Assembly (NCBI RefSeq): GCF_963676685.1
Contig: NC_092350.1
Location: 66,643,674 to 66,707,673, forward strand
Source of the DNA: Mytilus edulis
Taxonomy: Eukaryota > Mollusca > Bivalvia > Mytilida > Mytilidae
Reading direction: 5' to 3'
Length of the DNA stretch: 64,000 nucleotides
The number at the start of each line of letters is the position of its first letter. The stretch's first letter is position 1. The translations under genes and the position numbers were made by a program. Below, piece after piece: positions 22,861-35,867 of the stretch. Below the pieces are notes generated by a model that was not told where the DNA came from, ran no database searches, and saw only the letters and a program-made list of their open reading frames with translations.

Positions 22861-25630
22861 ACCTGGCCCAAAGGGCTTAAAATAGATCATAGGGGGTATA
22901 AAACAAGATTTATATGTTACTTTGAAAACAGCTATAAATCAACTTGATCTGACAAGGGTAGACATTTTCACAATGTTAAGCTCTACATATTTTATATCAA
23001 CGTCAAAACTTTCAGGCGATTTCTGATTGGAATTATCGACCTTGAATAACAAATTTTACCTTCTTTTTTTTTTTTAAATATTTGCCTATTATGTTAAAAC
23101 TGTAATAGACAAGAAGAAACTTATAAAGTTAAATATGATCAGCTAGAAATGTTTAACAAATGATTTAAATGGTTGAAATTTTCAGTCGACTATGTTTTAT
23201 AGCTTTTTTGCCCTTTGATGATCAATTTTGACCAATGTTTTGCGTTTTGCCTTATATCTTTAAAAAATGTAACTGATAGATTGAAACAAAGTAGGCAAAA
23301 ATGAACAGCATGACATTATCTACAATTACTTATGTATGATTAAAATCGTTCGATGACTCCTTATAGATATTGCTCCTTAATAACGAGTTATACCATGTGT
23401 GTGTGTTGTGCCAAATATGATGAAAAGTATGATAAATAAATAATAGAAACTTAAATAAGAAAAATTGATATTACATAAACTACTATCAAATCACATTTTG
23501 TCGATATATTAGTGATTGTTCTTAAGTTGTGATTTATTTTCCATCTCTTGTGTTAAATTTTTGAATAATAACTAAAGTAGATAGAGAGAAACCTAACAAA
23601 CTCATTGATCAGAAATAAAAGATCAACAAATCAAAGATTTGGGTTTTGAATTCTATTCATGCCTTTGATGTTGGAGAGTGTCATTTGTTGTATATGCATA
23701 TTGAGCAAGGTGAGCGACACAGCATGCTCCCTAGATCCTCTAGTTTGGATACTATGAAATGTTCAAGGTTAGTATAATTATGACGTCTTTAATGATTAGT
23801 TTTGCTTGCCAATTGTCTTTTACTAATAAGTTCAATTTAATGAAATACAAACGCTATACAGCATTTTTAAAGGGAAATCACACTATTAATACTCCTAATA
23901 ATAATTCATTGAAAGTTTGCATGTAGACAGTATATACTTATTAAAATATTTTAGGCGAAAAAAAAATTGGGGTCACCGATATAGTTTTTGAGATATGACG
24001 TCATGAAAAAGTAAAGAATCGCGTTATACTAAAATATAGAAATAGCGCTTCAAGTTGCTAATTGAAGGCAAAATTATTGAAAAACGATGTTTAACTGGTA
24101 TAATTAAAACAGTCAATTGTAACTTTAACCTGAAACACATTTTTATTTCTCAGTTTCCCTATTTTTCGAGGCCTTTGAACATTTCCCGCCATTTTTAATT
24201 TCTATTTATTATAGATTTTTCTTGAAATAAAATTCCCTTCAAACTTCAGCATAAGTTGCAGTTTCAGGGGAGATTTTAACAGCATAAATAAAAAAAGGGT
24301 CACCGATGTTTTAAATCCCCTTAAACGGAAATAATCTTATTATCGATTTTTGGCGGGAACTATAACTAACGTTATAGAATGACGTTGCTAACATAGGAGC
24401 ATTTCTTGCAATGCTTAGGACTATTGGGTTGAATAAAACCTTTTCACTACAAAATATAATAACATTTTTTCAAGGTATTTCGATTATTCATTGATATTTT
24501 TATCAATCTATCGAAACGTTAAACATTACATACAATAACAGTTTAAAATAAAGTAATTGTCAAAGTTGAAGTCAACTTAATTTTTCAATTGCATTTGTCG
24601 TATAGGGAAAACGAATGTTAGCCTAATGCCGTATTTTAGAAATAATTTACGGCTTGCAGATTAAGATTCTTCTACTTCTGAAGACTGTGGGTATCCGGGC
24701 TGAAAAGTAACATGTTCCATTTAGACTACAAAAAGAATAAATTCACTAACTTGTCCGCACCGGGAAGATAAAACCTGAAATGACGTGTTTAAAAAACACT
24801 TTGAAAATGAGCTCTAAATGACACCATTTTCGGAAGAGATTTAAAATTAGTTAAAATTCCGGAATTACACAACGCTCCATAATCGAACCAAATTAAGTTC
24901 GACTTCCAGTTAAATTTTGAGTTGAAGTTCGAGTTTTATTTTGATTTCGAATATTTATTCTAGTAAAAGTTCTTGTTAAAGCTCGAGTTACACTTAGAAA
25001 CTTCCGAGTTATACTGTAAGATACTGTAAAAATTCTGCTAAGAGTTAATTGGTTTTTGATCCGATGCAATTAGTAAGATTAGTAAGAGTAAGATTGTAGT
25101 TTCTATTTTCTGTTGGTGCACCTCTTTTTCTTTGAATGTATTTTCTTTTATCACATTAATCTTTCATTACAGTATATGCACCATTTTTTTATAATATTTT
25201 TTTTTATTAATAATAGTTAATTTGAAAATAACTAATTGAATCTATGTGCCAATTTAAGCACTCTCTGCTATATCATATTGGCCTTTTTTTTTAAAGAACC
25301 AAAGAATCAAGAGTTAATCAGCTACCGTTGTATTAAAAAAAATGGTTGTCTATTTCAGTCATGGTCGGAATCCGACAATCTCACTGTATTACTGTCGACA
25401 GGCAAGTGATCACATTGGATGATCTGAACACGAACCTACTTCTTAACTATTATTACTATTTTTTTCCATTGTTTTATTGAATTTTGCAAAACTTTCAGTG
25501 GCAAATATTACATGAACATCAGTACAAAACATTTGTCTATATGAGTAGAATATTCTTTCACCAGACGGACCATTACTATGATGTGTTGGTTACTATTTAG
25601 CAGTACTCTGTGAGACATGTAACTCTATTT
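22861..25630. other. Intronic stretch without recognised genes
   Basis: AT-rich intron of TRIM-like gene 1 as modelled. The word 'gggtcaccgat' occurs twice (about 23970 and 24300), each near similar AT-rich sequence, which suggests an old repeat. Near 24890-25010 the words 'agttcgag', 'agctcgag' and similar recur. No exon can be supported. Confidence 0.4.
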
Positions 25631-25638
25631 AAATACAT

Positions 25639-25662
25639 GTGTGTGTGTGTGTGTGTGTGTGT
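25639..25662. repeat. (TG)n microsatellite
   Basis: An uninterrupted TG dinucleotide run of about 12 units. Confidence 0.95.
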
Positions 25663-25719
25663 TAAATATTTCTCTTGATTTATAATTTTAAAGCCCAATG
25701 TATAGTACGTGTTAAATTT

Positions 25720-26525
25720 TTATACGCCCGTTTATACGTATTATGGTTAATCGTTATCCGTCTGTCCGTCCCTCCGCCCGTCGTCAACATGTCGGACGCT
25801 TTGACCAATTGGCATAAATATTAAGTGAATTGTTTTTATCTATTGTCGTTTTTTTCATGAATTTTCGATTATACGTTTCCGAGATATGGGGTTTCAATCA
25901 TTAAAAAAATGTTTTCAACAATTCTTATACAACCTTTGATAAATTGTTGATATCTGTTTTTACAAATTTTTAATATGACATTGAGAAGTAATGAATCTCT
26001 CTGAAATTTGTACCACAAGGTTTCATATCACAAACGAAAAACTGAAATTGAGTTTGGGGGTACATGTAATTGATCCAAACGTTCATGAAATAGGGGCCAA
26101 AAACAAGCATTTTACTAGTTTTACTATTTTACAATAACTTGTGTTTAAGTGTATGGATCTATCTTAAATTGTACTACAAGGTTCGTTACCACAAAGGGAA
26201 GGGCTGGGATTGAGTTTGAGGGTAATTGCTCAAAGAGGGGGGGATCATTTTTTTTTCTGTAAATTTTTCGAAATGCATCAAGAAGAAATCTCCAATTGCA
26301 CAGTATTTCACAAGAGTTTTTAAGACCTTCGACCACATTTATTTTGTGTCAGAAATTAAACCTATATTTTGTCAAAAATTTAATCACAATCCAAATTCAG
26401 ACAGTATCAAGCTTGAATATTGTGTCCAAACGTGCCCCAACTGTTCAAGGGTTCAACATCTGCGGGCGTATCAGGCTGCGCTCAGCGAAGCATTTTATTG
26501 TTGTTGTTGTAGGTCATCAATAGTA
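25720..26525 (+). repeat. Dispersed repeat starting with 'ccgtctgtccgtccctccg'
   Basis: The block opens with degenerate cgtc/ccgt units, continues with 'gttgatatctgtttttacaa', and ends with 'caacatctgcgggcgtatca' and 'gcgctcagcgaagcattt'. I associate this layout with a long, common bivalve repeat. No second copy is inside the window. The open frames near 26226-26546 lie within it. Confidence 0.5.
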
Positions 26526-26584
26526 CCAAAATATGCATCCATCTGATGAGTTAAGCCTTTTTCAACTGATTTTTATAGTTCTTT

Positions 26585-26885
26585 CTTATGTTGAACTGTT
26601 ATACAACTGTCTGAGGTTAAGGAGAGGGTTGGGATCCCGCTAACATGTTTAACCCCGCCACATTCTGTATGCATGTGCCTATCCCAAGTCAGGAACTTGT
26701 TAATCAGTGGTTGTCGTTTGTTTATATGTTTTTCGTTAAATTTTTGTACATAAATTAGGCCGTTAGTTTTCTCGGTTGAATTGTTTTACATTGTCATTTC
26801 GGGGACCTACAGTTATTAATTGCTGAGTTAATTTGCTCTCTTGTGGAGAGTTGTCACATTGGCAATCATATCACATCTTTTTTTT
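26585..26885 (+). repeat. Dispersed repeat ending 'cattggcaatcatatcacatc'
   Basis: It contains 'aggagagggttgggatcccg', 'aacatgtttaaccccgccac' and 'gtcccaagtcagga'-type words shared with the 3' tail of the reverse-transcriptase element at 52330-52450. It ends in the 'gagagttgtcacattggcaa' tail found in several places in the window. Confidence 0.7.
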
Positions 26886-27540
26886 GAAAGGCATAGTATT
26901 TGATGTTCCCAGATTATTTGACGTCTATAGCGGACTTGTTTTTACTTGCTGGTCCTAAAGTTCGCTAACGACATTTTGAAGAAATACTTCAAACTATGAT
27001 TTTTTTTGTGCGTGCCCAAATTATGTTAGCCTGAACAAAGCATTAAAGAAAGATTGAGCAACATGTACAATATAATACGGTGCTATATTTGAGTTCTACA
27101 GCCAGCAACCGATGTAAAATTTGGATGATTTTCAACTACCCTTATTTTATTAACAATTAATATTTTCATAAATTTGGATAACTTCAGTCGTTTCATGTGA
27201 AATAAATAACGATTTCAAATAGCACTTCACACATAATTTACGTCCAGATGTCCAGTGGGAAGTTTAATGCATATATATTCAGAACTAGAAAATATTAATT
27301 TTGACCCTGCTTTTTATTAACCCGATAGGCTGAGCCCGATAAATACAAATATGAAATGAGATTTTGATGAATTATTTATACTTGTAGTATAGAAAACTAT
27401 AGCTATGCCATTTCACGCATGTGATATGAGAAAACTTAAAGTCGAAACTCATTGTTTTTATTTACAATCCTCTGTTTGACAGAAAACTACAGATTCTGGA
27501 ATCTGTACACTAAAATTCTTTTACTCTTGGTCTATTAGTA

Positions 27541-27555
27541 CCCCCCCCCCCCCCC
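27541..27555. repeat. Poly-C run of 15
   Basis: Fifteen consecutive C. It stands out in AT-rich DNA, and its length may be affected by assembly error. Confidence 0.9.
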
Positions 27556-28179
27556 GAAAAAAATATACCCTGAACCGTACATACTGCATCGCGACGATAC
27601 GCTGCCAAAGAAAAGTATGTGTCACCGACTTTGTTTCCGAGAAAATTGTCCGAGAGGTTACTAAATTATATTGAATATGCTATGAATTTCAACGTTCTTA
27701 GTGTTGATTATGCATGATGATTATATGTTTTTGAATTGATATGTTCTTTTTCTCATAAGGGTCTGGATAGAGGGTCATTAATTTATTAATATTTATTTTG
27801 TGTTACCAATATTTTAAATCTTTATGTTTTAGCACCTCGTCATTCTCTAATCTTTTTTTTTGCCTTTTATTCTGCAGTATTTGCCCATTATTCTGTATTC
27901 CGTAAACCCCAATACAATCAGACCCTCTTTTATGGACACGTATTTTTGATTTAATTATAACAATATTAGTTGTAAAAAATACGATATGTTTATTATCATT
28001 TCTCCTACTTTTGTGGAGCGTCCCTTCTTTTTTATATCTTTATTCCTGGAACGTCCCTTCGAGCGGTTTGCTATTGAAATTAACAACCTTTACGACGGAC
28101 TCAAAAACGGCGACGTCATAATACAGTAACGACACTATAGCGGCGCCGAGAGCGATGCGTATAAACAATAGTGTGATTT

Positions 28180-28852
28180 TATGGAACGCCGGAACTGTCT
28201 TATGGTGTAAATATTTAATGTGTTTTGTCGATTTGCCTTTACGTCCTGTCATTTCGTCTTTATGTTATGTGCAGATGCCTTTATTTCCTGACACGGCATC
28301 TCTGTGTTATGTCAAATTAGTAATTTGTTTGGTCAAACAATTGTATGCTATGTCATTGCTAAACTTTGTTGTGTATAATATGCATTACATTATGCTGTAA
28401 CTACTATATATTCTGTGAATACTTCGAAACTTTATGATCAACCACCTTTACATTCTCTCATATTTTATCTATGTTCTGTCTATCCTTCTTTTACGCAAGT
28501 CAGTTAATAATTGCGTCTTGTCTCAAGTGTTATGTCAAATGTGCTAAAGGTTTTGTTTTGATAAACCTTTGTTCTATATAAATCTCATGATATCATAGTC
28601 TTTTGGCGTTATCTTGTGTTTAAATATATGTATCTCCAGTGAAAAACACAATACATCACGGTATAATTCATATGCGTTTTGCCGAATAATTGATACTCTC
28701 TGTGAGCATTCATTACGTCATGTGCAAATGCCTTTTACATTATGTGCAAACAACTTATACGTTTTGTGCAAACCTCGTTTACCTTATGTGAAAACATCGT
28801 TCATCCTGTGTGCAAACATTGTTTACCTTATGTGCAAACACCTATTACGTTA
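28180..28852 (+). mobile_element. 22-bp-array element, copy A (short array)
   Basis: The unique left part starts 'tatggaacgccggaactgtc' and runs about 540 bp. It leads into about six units of a 22-bp repeat (tgcaaacatcgtttacctta type) at 28721-28852. Copies B (32326) and C (36712, inverted) have the same left end and longer arrays. All three frames read through the array because the unit lacks stops, which explains the overlapping open frames with repeated CANI/MCKH/YVQT peptides. A helitron-like, array-bearing non-autonomous element would fit, but no diagnostic ends are visible. Confidence 0.7.
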
Positions 28853-28960
28853 GGGGGAAAAAGCTAAACGATATGGACAAGAGCAAACTAAATTAGAAAA
28901 TAGAAAAGACAGAGAAGAAATACAAGGTAGACTGAAGGATACGGACTTTGCAAAGTCGCT
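28853..28960 (+). pseudogene. 5'-truncated coiled-coil exon of the TRIM-like family
   Basis: The reading frame GEKAKRYGQEQTKLE, then DREEIQGRLKDTDFAKS, matches the second half of the exon at 15385-15555. It is on the + strand, opposite to the adjacent B-box exon at 29341. Its first half is missing and is replaced at 28852 by the 22-bp array. I infer a relic left by a rearrangement involving the array element. Confidence 0.7.
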
Positions 28961-29340
28961 TGAATATTATATATTGCTCCCGCCATTACTGATACAGGGT
29001 AATATAAGTTAATTTCGAAAATATAATAAACAATTTGGGGGGAGGGGTGCTTCTGCTGCTCCTATCATGTTTATTTTATTATTTTGAGGATGATTTTTGT
29101 TGATGCCTAGTAAATTATGAATATGCTTTTTAATAGGAGCAATTTCTCGAAAATTTTGTCAATTTTAGCTTTGACTTTCCTTGTCAATGGAATATCTTCT
29201 AATTTTCTAACCTTATAGAAGATGAATCCAAATAAATGGCAAACATATTTAACATTAATTTATGTTTAAACTTTGTAGGATTATTTTTCAATTTGTAGTA
29301 GTTTGGGGTTCCATAAGTTTTTTTTTAAAACAAGTCTTAC
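28961..29340. other. Short intergenic/intronic stretch, nothing recognised
   Basis: This lies between the truncated exon and the B-box exon; the last bases form the donor gtaag of the B-box exon read on the minus strand. No other feature is supported. Confidence 0.4.
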
Positions 29341-30140
29341 CCAATGGTGAATTTCTGTTGTATTTCTTCTATCACTGAATTGACAAAATCTTCCTGTTGA
29401 AATGCATCTAATGTTTTTGGTTTTATCATCTGTGGTATTTCTTCTAAATTATCTAAATCTTTCTGAAGAGATTTCTTTGTAGACAGAAATGTTACATCAT
29501 GTTTTTCTTGAAGAATATTTTCAAATTGTGTGCATGTTTTAGTGTAACTGTCTTGAAGACATACAAGACGAGCCGAAAATTCAAGAATTGATTCATTTTC
29601 TGACTGACAAAAATCACTCGTTTTTGTTTTGCTTATTTTTGTTATATGATTTATAATTTGCTGAAATTCGTTTGATGTCGTAGAAACCATTCCAATAAAG
29701 TTTCCACAATCTAATTGCAACTTTGGTATTTGAGTTGTTCTGATTTCTTTCAACATGTCGGAAGTCACATTTACTTTCGATTTTAAATCTTCTATGATAT
29801 TTCTTGTAATTTTACGTGAAGTCTCCGAAGCATTCTTAATTTTACCTAATGTGTGTCCATTATGAATAGAAAGGATGCATTCATTGCAGATCAAACAATC
29901 ACAATCCAAGCAAACTGAAAAGAATTCCGTTTTATGTGTCGTGCAAACAGGTTTCGGTTTGAAAATACCACGACCTTCACTATGTGAATCTATTACCACA
30001 TGTCCTTTGGTCAATGGAATTCTATCATGCAATGTACGACATTGCATACACAATATTTTTTCACAATCGTGACAGAATAAAGTTCCTATTTGATCATTAC
30101 ACATAGAACATTTCTCATATGACAACTGTGCTTCCGACAT
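29341..30140 (-). CDS. TRIM-like gene 1, first coding exon: two B-boxes and coiled coil, no RING
   Basis: The minus-strand start ATGTCGGAAGCACA is followed by 266 codons and ends GG before the donor gtaagac, phase 2. Residues about 10-50 form a B-box1-like zinc site (CSMC, FCHDC, LCMQC, then H residues). Residues about 62-100 form a B-box2 (CTTH, CLDC, CNEC, HNGH). From about 105 to the end the sequence is helical and charged, a coiled coil (IIEDLKSKVNVTSDMLKEI). TRIM proteins with B-box and coiled coil but no RING act mainly as oligomeric scaffolds; ubiquitin ligase activity is not expected without the RING. The start context is shared with the paralogue at 55561, which supports the start. 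The continuation through exons 15385-15555 and 14089-14422 would give 434 residues. Confidence 0.88.
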
Positions 30141-30869
30141 TTTGTTTGAAAAGAAAGATACAAGCTAAATATAGATTTTGTCAAACATCCGTGTTAATAG
30201 AGAAAATAAACAATGTCAGTAATTCAGGAATGAATTGCAAATGTAGACAAAATAAATACAAACTTATTTGTGTTTTCGCGAAAAGAATTTTTGATCAATA
30301 CTAAATATTGCATAAGTTTATTTGAAATTATGTATTATCAGATAAGAACTTTATTCGAAAATGTAATTAGCAATAAAAACGGATATTGTTTTACGAATTA
30401 TGTTTTATTTTGAATTTATCGCCTTCAAACATAGCTCTGGTATCAATCAAAGCTTGTCAAATATATCGGTGCAGTTTAGTTTGTATCAACTCTTCGGCGG
30501 AAGTACATGCTTGGTTTCTCTTACGGTTCGAAGGAATAGATTTGCCGATTCAACGACCTAGTTTGCATTTTTTGAGTACGTTAAATATGTACCAGTTCAG
30601 CAGAATACCTATGATGTTTGTCACAGGTTTAAGGTGAAAATGATTTAAAAACAAAACCATGAAATCATTTAGAAGGCCACACTGTATATCTCATAATCGG
30701 CCCTATGAAGGGTAAAAATAACGTTATTTGTATTCAGCTGTCCACGAGTATTTTGCTATTTCAATGTGTTCACAAACTAAACGAGTGAGAATTATATATT
30801 GCTTGATATTATTTCGGGTTATTTAATTCGAATACAATAATAAAATGTTAAAAGTTAAAAAAAAAAAAA
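30141..30869. other. Upstream region of TRIM-like gene 1, no gene seen
   Basis: The leader 'caaacaaa' before the start codon is shared with the paralogue at 55553-55560. Farther upstream I see no similarity or convincing promoter motif. Confidence 0.35.
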
Positions 30870-31270
30870 GGAATTTTCATTATCAAATGGCAAAATCAAA
30901 AGCTTAAACACATCAAACGAAAAGATAACAACTGTCATATTCCTGACTTGGTACAGGATTTTTTTTATGATGAAAAATAGGGGATTAAACCTGGTTTTAT
31001 AGGTAGCAAACCCGTCACTTGTATGACAGTTGCATACTATTCTACTATATTGACAAACAGACATAATAGGTAAAAATGTCAAAAAAAAAATGCCAAAAGG
31101 TAGAGGAACAGCAGTCAACATTGTGTTATAATCTTAATCACTATTATAAAACAAACTAATATGCCAACAAATAAACACACATGGCATATAGATAAATCAA
31201 ATTGACAGAAATGAAAGATAAGAATAGACAAATTTACATATGTATAAGTACCGAGCCACGTCAAATGGAT
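30870..31270 (-). repeat. Near-complete copy of the 'aaaaccaggtttaatcc' repeat
   Basis: On the minus strand it runs from 'ttgacgtggctcggtac' to 'gtttaagcttttgattttgc'. Copies at 42475-42865 (-) and 53395-53800 (+) have the same ends. The open frame at 30855-31121 is repeat-derived. Confidence 0.75.
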
Positions 31271-32325
31271 TTAACCAAAAACAATCTAAACGGTAAAAGT
31301 AATATTCACAAAGACAATTAAAGAAACGAACCGTTGTTGTGTTTATTATAAATAATTAAATCAGATAACGAGAGTTGATGTAAAACGATATGTCGTTACA
31401 TCGTCATGATTCTGGTTATACCAATCAAATAAAGTCACTTTTTGCATCCCTTTTTCGTATCATACTACTAATATAATACTGTGAAAGTACTTTTATTTGC
31501 TGGGAACCAATTTCCGTGGTCTTCGTGGTTGACTCTATTCACAATTTTAAGTGTCCAAAGAAATATAACGACTGATGTCCAAATATAGACGTAGAAGATC
31601 CCAATTGACTACATGTATACGGTCCGTATTAGATATATAATCTAGAAATATTGGCAAATGCACTTACAACTACAGGCAGACCTAACCCATTTAATCATTT
31701 AAAGGCCTTAACTGTACACTTTAAATTTCTTAATTCATAATAAAATGATTGACGAAAGTCAGATCTATTTCGGTGATGATTATAATTATGTGTTCATTCT
31801 ATATCCTCATAATTCTCCTACGGAAAATAACAGTTTCTTATTGGGCTTGCTTTTGATAAGAATTTATTTTCCAATTGAAGGTACATTTATAACAATTGTT
31901 TATGTAACTGTTTTCTTAAAGTGACATTAGCATGGTCCAATTAACACCTTTGATTGTATTTATTCTGTTGATCACTCGATCTCGGGTTATTTAATGTCAT
32001 AAGGTCTGGTGTCAAGTGTGCATCAATTCAAATGTTTACTTTGCCATTTCTTTAATCGAAACTAATTTTAAGCATGAATTCTGAAAGCAATTATTTTTAA
32101 AAGTTTAGAATATGTGCGCTTCTTTGGGTTTTGGCAGATATTTATTTGCTATCTATAACGTCTGATGTTTGTATCAAATTGAAGTCAGCAAGAATTTATT
32201 GAGCATGAACGATATCATATGTTTTACTTTATAGACTTGGCTTCCCAGGGCTAACAGTGTAATTTTTCTTGCAAGTGGCCATCTTCAAAATAAGTATCTA
32301 GATAGCATAAGTTAAAGGGAAATCA
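31271..32325. other. Intergenic stretch with a half copy of the 'actgtggattc' MITE
   Basis: At about 31480-31610 the words 'actgtgaaagt', 'gggaaccaatttccgtgg' and 'cttcgtggttgactc' resemble one half of the MITE family. The remainder is AT-rich and without recognisable features. Confidence 0.4.
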
Positions 32326-33245
32326 TATGGAACGCCGGAACTGTCTTATAGTGTAAATATTTAATGTGTTCTGTCGCTTTGTCTTTACGTTCTGTCGTTT
32401 CTTCTATATGTTATGTGCAAATGTCTGTATTTCATGACACGGCATTTCTGTATTATGTCAAATTAGTTATTTGTTTGGTCAAACAGTTGTATGATATGTC
32501 ATTGCTAAAGTTTGTTGTGTACAATAGGCATTACATCATGCTTTAACTACTATATATTCTGTGAATACTTCGAAACTTTATGATCAACCACCTTTACATT
32601 CTCTCATATTTTATCTATGTTGTGTCTATTCTTCCTTTACGTAAGTCGGTGAATAATTGCGTCATGTCTCAAGTGTTATTGTTATGTCAAATGTTCCAAA
32701 CGTTTTGTTTTGATACACTTTTGTTCTATGTAAACCTCATGATATTGTAGTCTTTAGGCGTTATGTTGTGTTTATGCATATGTATCTCCAGTGAAAAACA
32801 CTATACATCATGGTATAATTCATATGCGTTTTGCCGTACAGTTGATACCCTCTGTGAGCATTCATCACGTCATGTGCAAATGCCTTTTACATTATGTGCA
32901 AACAACTTATACGTTTTGTGCAAACCTCGTTTACCTTATATGCAAACGTCGTTCACCCTATGTGCAAACATCGTTTACCCTATGTGCAAACATAGTTTAC
33001 TTTATGTGCAAACACCTATAGTGTTATGTGCAAATACCTATTAAGCTATGTATAACAACTACATCATTATGTGCAAACACTATTACGTTATGTGCAAATA
33101 CCGCTTACATTATGTGCAAACACCTATTATGCTATGTGCAAATGCCTATTACATTATGTGCAAACATCTATTACGTTGTGTGCAAACACCTATTACGTTA
33201 TGTCCAAACACCAATTACGTTATGTGCAAACACCTAGTACGTTCT
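32326..33245 (+). mobile_element. 22-bp-array element, copy B (longest array)
   Basis: It has the same left end as copy A ('tatggaacgccggaactgtc'), with about 540 bp of collinear sequence. About 17 units of the 22-bp repeat follow at 32873-33245, one of them damaged near 33050. Units differ by a few bases (cgtttaccc, ctattacgt, cttttacat types). The overlapping open frames are array translations, not genes. Confidence 0.8.
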
Positions 33246-34910
33246 GGTAAACGCTTTTTTGACACAGGTTAAAACAAAACGCATTTAATTTAGTGATATA
33301 CACCTTGAAAATTAAGAAAATTATAAGCTTTAGCTTTCTTAAAAGCTCTGAACTACCTCGCTGTATTCCAGGTAATATGTGTGGATCGGGTTGTTGATTT
33401 AGTATTGGAAATGTGGTATTTTTATATATTGATTGATATAAAAATTTGTATAAATATTTAGTTTTTAAGGGAAATTATATTGTTCTTCTTGAAGAGTGTG
33501 CGCTATACATCCATTCTTTTTATATTTTGTTCACTTTACTTGTTGAAATTTAAAATATTTACAAATATACAGACACGATTCTCGTGGTGTGTCTCTCTGG
33601 AGGTGTGCCTTGATTGACAAAAGTCATAACATACATATAATGCATTTTTGAAAACATCGTACATGAACATTTTTAAGCAAACAAATTGTTCATATTGCAT
33701 ATTAGCAATACAAATAAAGACGTATTTATGATTGATATTTCAATTTTCAATTTCAATGTGTAATATATGCATAATAAAACGACCATGAATTAATAACATT
33801 TGATCTGAAAGGTAATACACATAGTTAATTTTCTGTTTTCTTTTCATTATATATGTGATGTTTTAAAAGAATTTTGACTAAATATGTTACGTCGATTTCA
33901 AGGCGAACAAGATTACATAAATTCAAGAATGTTTCCGCACTTTGAGGATAATTTGGATTGATTCATATGAACGTCATGCTCGCGAGCTATTAATAAAAAA
34001 AACCGTCTCGCTTTAACAGTAGCCGAGATAAGGGGGGCCGATATATCTAAAAATGGCAATATTTAACGGAAAATGTCAAAACAGTATATATTTTAGAATG
34101 ATAACATTTAGATCCAATAGAATATATTTGTATGAAATTTACTATTTTTTTAAATAAGATATCTCAGAAATGTGCAGCAAATCCCTTTTATAAACATTTG
34201 GCTTAATTGTGTATTTAGCTATATTTATCGAACCATTCGCGTTCATAACTAAACGCACCGAAGCTTACCTTTTATACCTATATCCTGCAATAATATTCAT
34301 TGAATTATGACTCTCCGTTCGGATATTAAGTTGATGTTTATTATTTATACGATGATATTCGTCAAAATATTGAACAAAAAGATAAATTCATATCAACAGC
34401 TGTTGAATAATGTATTGATTATAAATGTGCTTTGTCAGTAAACGTGACAATTTGTACGAGCTTTAGAAACAGGACCAAAAGCGAGGCTTGCCGAATTTTC
34501 TCTTATTTTGCAACGAGAACTAATACATTTTATATTTCTGACAATGTACATATATTGTTTACAATACACATCTGGTATTTGTGCATAAGTTGTTTAAATC
34601 TTAACCATTGTCTCTGATTTTTACAATTATTGAAACGCGGACTCGAAGAAAACCCCAAAATGAACTATTACCCAGAAGGAAATATCCATATTACCGATTG
34701 ATCAACATGCAAGCGGGTAGCAGGAAAATTTATTTGTACATGTACAAACAAAGCAAAAAAAAATGTTGTTTACTTGTTATTTGTATACAATAACTAGCCA
34801 ATTGCAGGATAAAAGCGAATTACTTAACTGTAACCATTTTTTAAAAACTGGTAAAAAAATTAAATGGGTTAAAAAAGACAAATAGATAAGCTGACTATGC
34901 GGTTTATTTT
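33246..34910. other. Intergenic AT-rich stretch, nothing recognised
   Basis: No exon, tandem repeat or dispersed family that I can support. Short open frames near 34432-34793 have no protein-like features. Confidence 0.4.
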
Positions 34911-35015
34911 TTTTGTTAAAGGCCATAAGGGGATCTATTGTTATTTATTTCTTTGTCATTTGGTCTCTCGTGGAGATTTGTCTCATTGGCATTCATACCA
35001 CTTTCTTTTTATAGA
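34911..35015 (+). repeat. Tail fragment of the 'cattggcattcataccac' family
   Basis: It reads 'ggtctctcgtggagatttgt' then 'ctcattggcattcataccac', the common repeat tail. Confidence 0.65.
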
Positions 35016-35744
35016 TGGTCAGTTTTTTTTCTGAATTCAAAGGGCAAATTATGTTATGATGACCATTTTAGCAACAAAATTATTTATTTATTCTTATAGA
35101 CAACAAAAGAAACGATATGCACATCACTTAATAGAAGAAAACAATAACAATTTACTAGAATATGTATTTTTTAGTATCGTTCTTGATGAAACGGTTCGAA
35201 AAATTACCAGACCAAATACGGATTAATCAAAGTCATTATCAGGAGTTTCAAGTTGCGGGATTTAGTTTCGAGTATTGCCAGTGAATGTGAAACAAGGCTG
35301 ATAACCCTTTCATTCAGAAGAAATATGTGTATGCGTCATTTTTGTGGATTACAGGATAAGGCAGTTTTTATTATGAAAAAGATAGGTCTTTTTAGAGAAA
35401 ATGCAGCTTTTTTGTTACACCCTTCTACCTGTCTGATCCAAAATCGGATCATTTTTTTCAAAAATCCCTGTTAGTTTTGATAAAAATGTCAGATAAGAGG
35501 GGCGGGTCACCTGACCACCCCTTTTCAGGACACCCACTCGTCTAAACATGCCTTGTCAGGGACGAAGGAAATAGTAAGTCTAAGGAAGGTTATTCAGAAT
35601 AATATTTACAACTGTTAAGGGAAATGAACGAAAATAAAATCTTAGGCATTTTGTAGGATTCCTCAGATGCTACATGAATCGTGGGAGACGTCATTACAAT
35701 TGTAGCATTAATCTAGAACACGTTTCTCGCTAGATTAAAACCCT

Positions 35745-35825
35745 ACTAGGAGGGTAATAACAAAGCATCCTGGTCTCTTTTGAAGAGTTGTCACATTGGC
35801 AATCGTACCACATCTTCCTTTTTTT
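35745..35825 (+). repeat. Tail fragment of the 'cattggcaatcgtaccacat' family
   Basis: It reads 'ctttgaagagttgtcacatt' type sequence followed by 'ggcaatcgtaccacatcttc'. It lies immediately before the array end of copy C. Confidence 0.65.
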
Positions 35826-35867
35826 ATCGTATTGTTCCTTTCGGTTGCACTTCTTGGAAACGTTTGG

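Noticed and set aside
27541..27555. Poly-C run as a possible regulatory tract
   Set aside because: A 15-base homopolymer in noncoding DNA has no further support and may be of uncertain length in the assembly.
28614..28853. Open frame with repeated CANN/LCKPRLPYV peptides
   Set aside because: It is a translation of the stop-free 22-bp DNA array; similar frames appear in the other arrays in more than one frame, so it is not a gene.
32763..33272. Four overlapping open frames with MCKH/YVQT repeats
   Set aside because: The unit length of 22 is not a multiple of three, so all frames read through. This is a DNA-level repeat, not a repeat protein.
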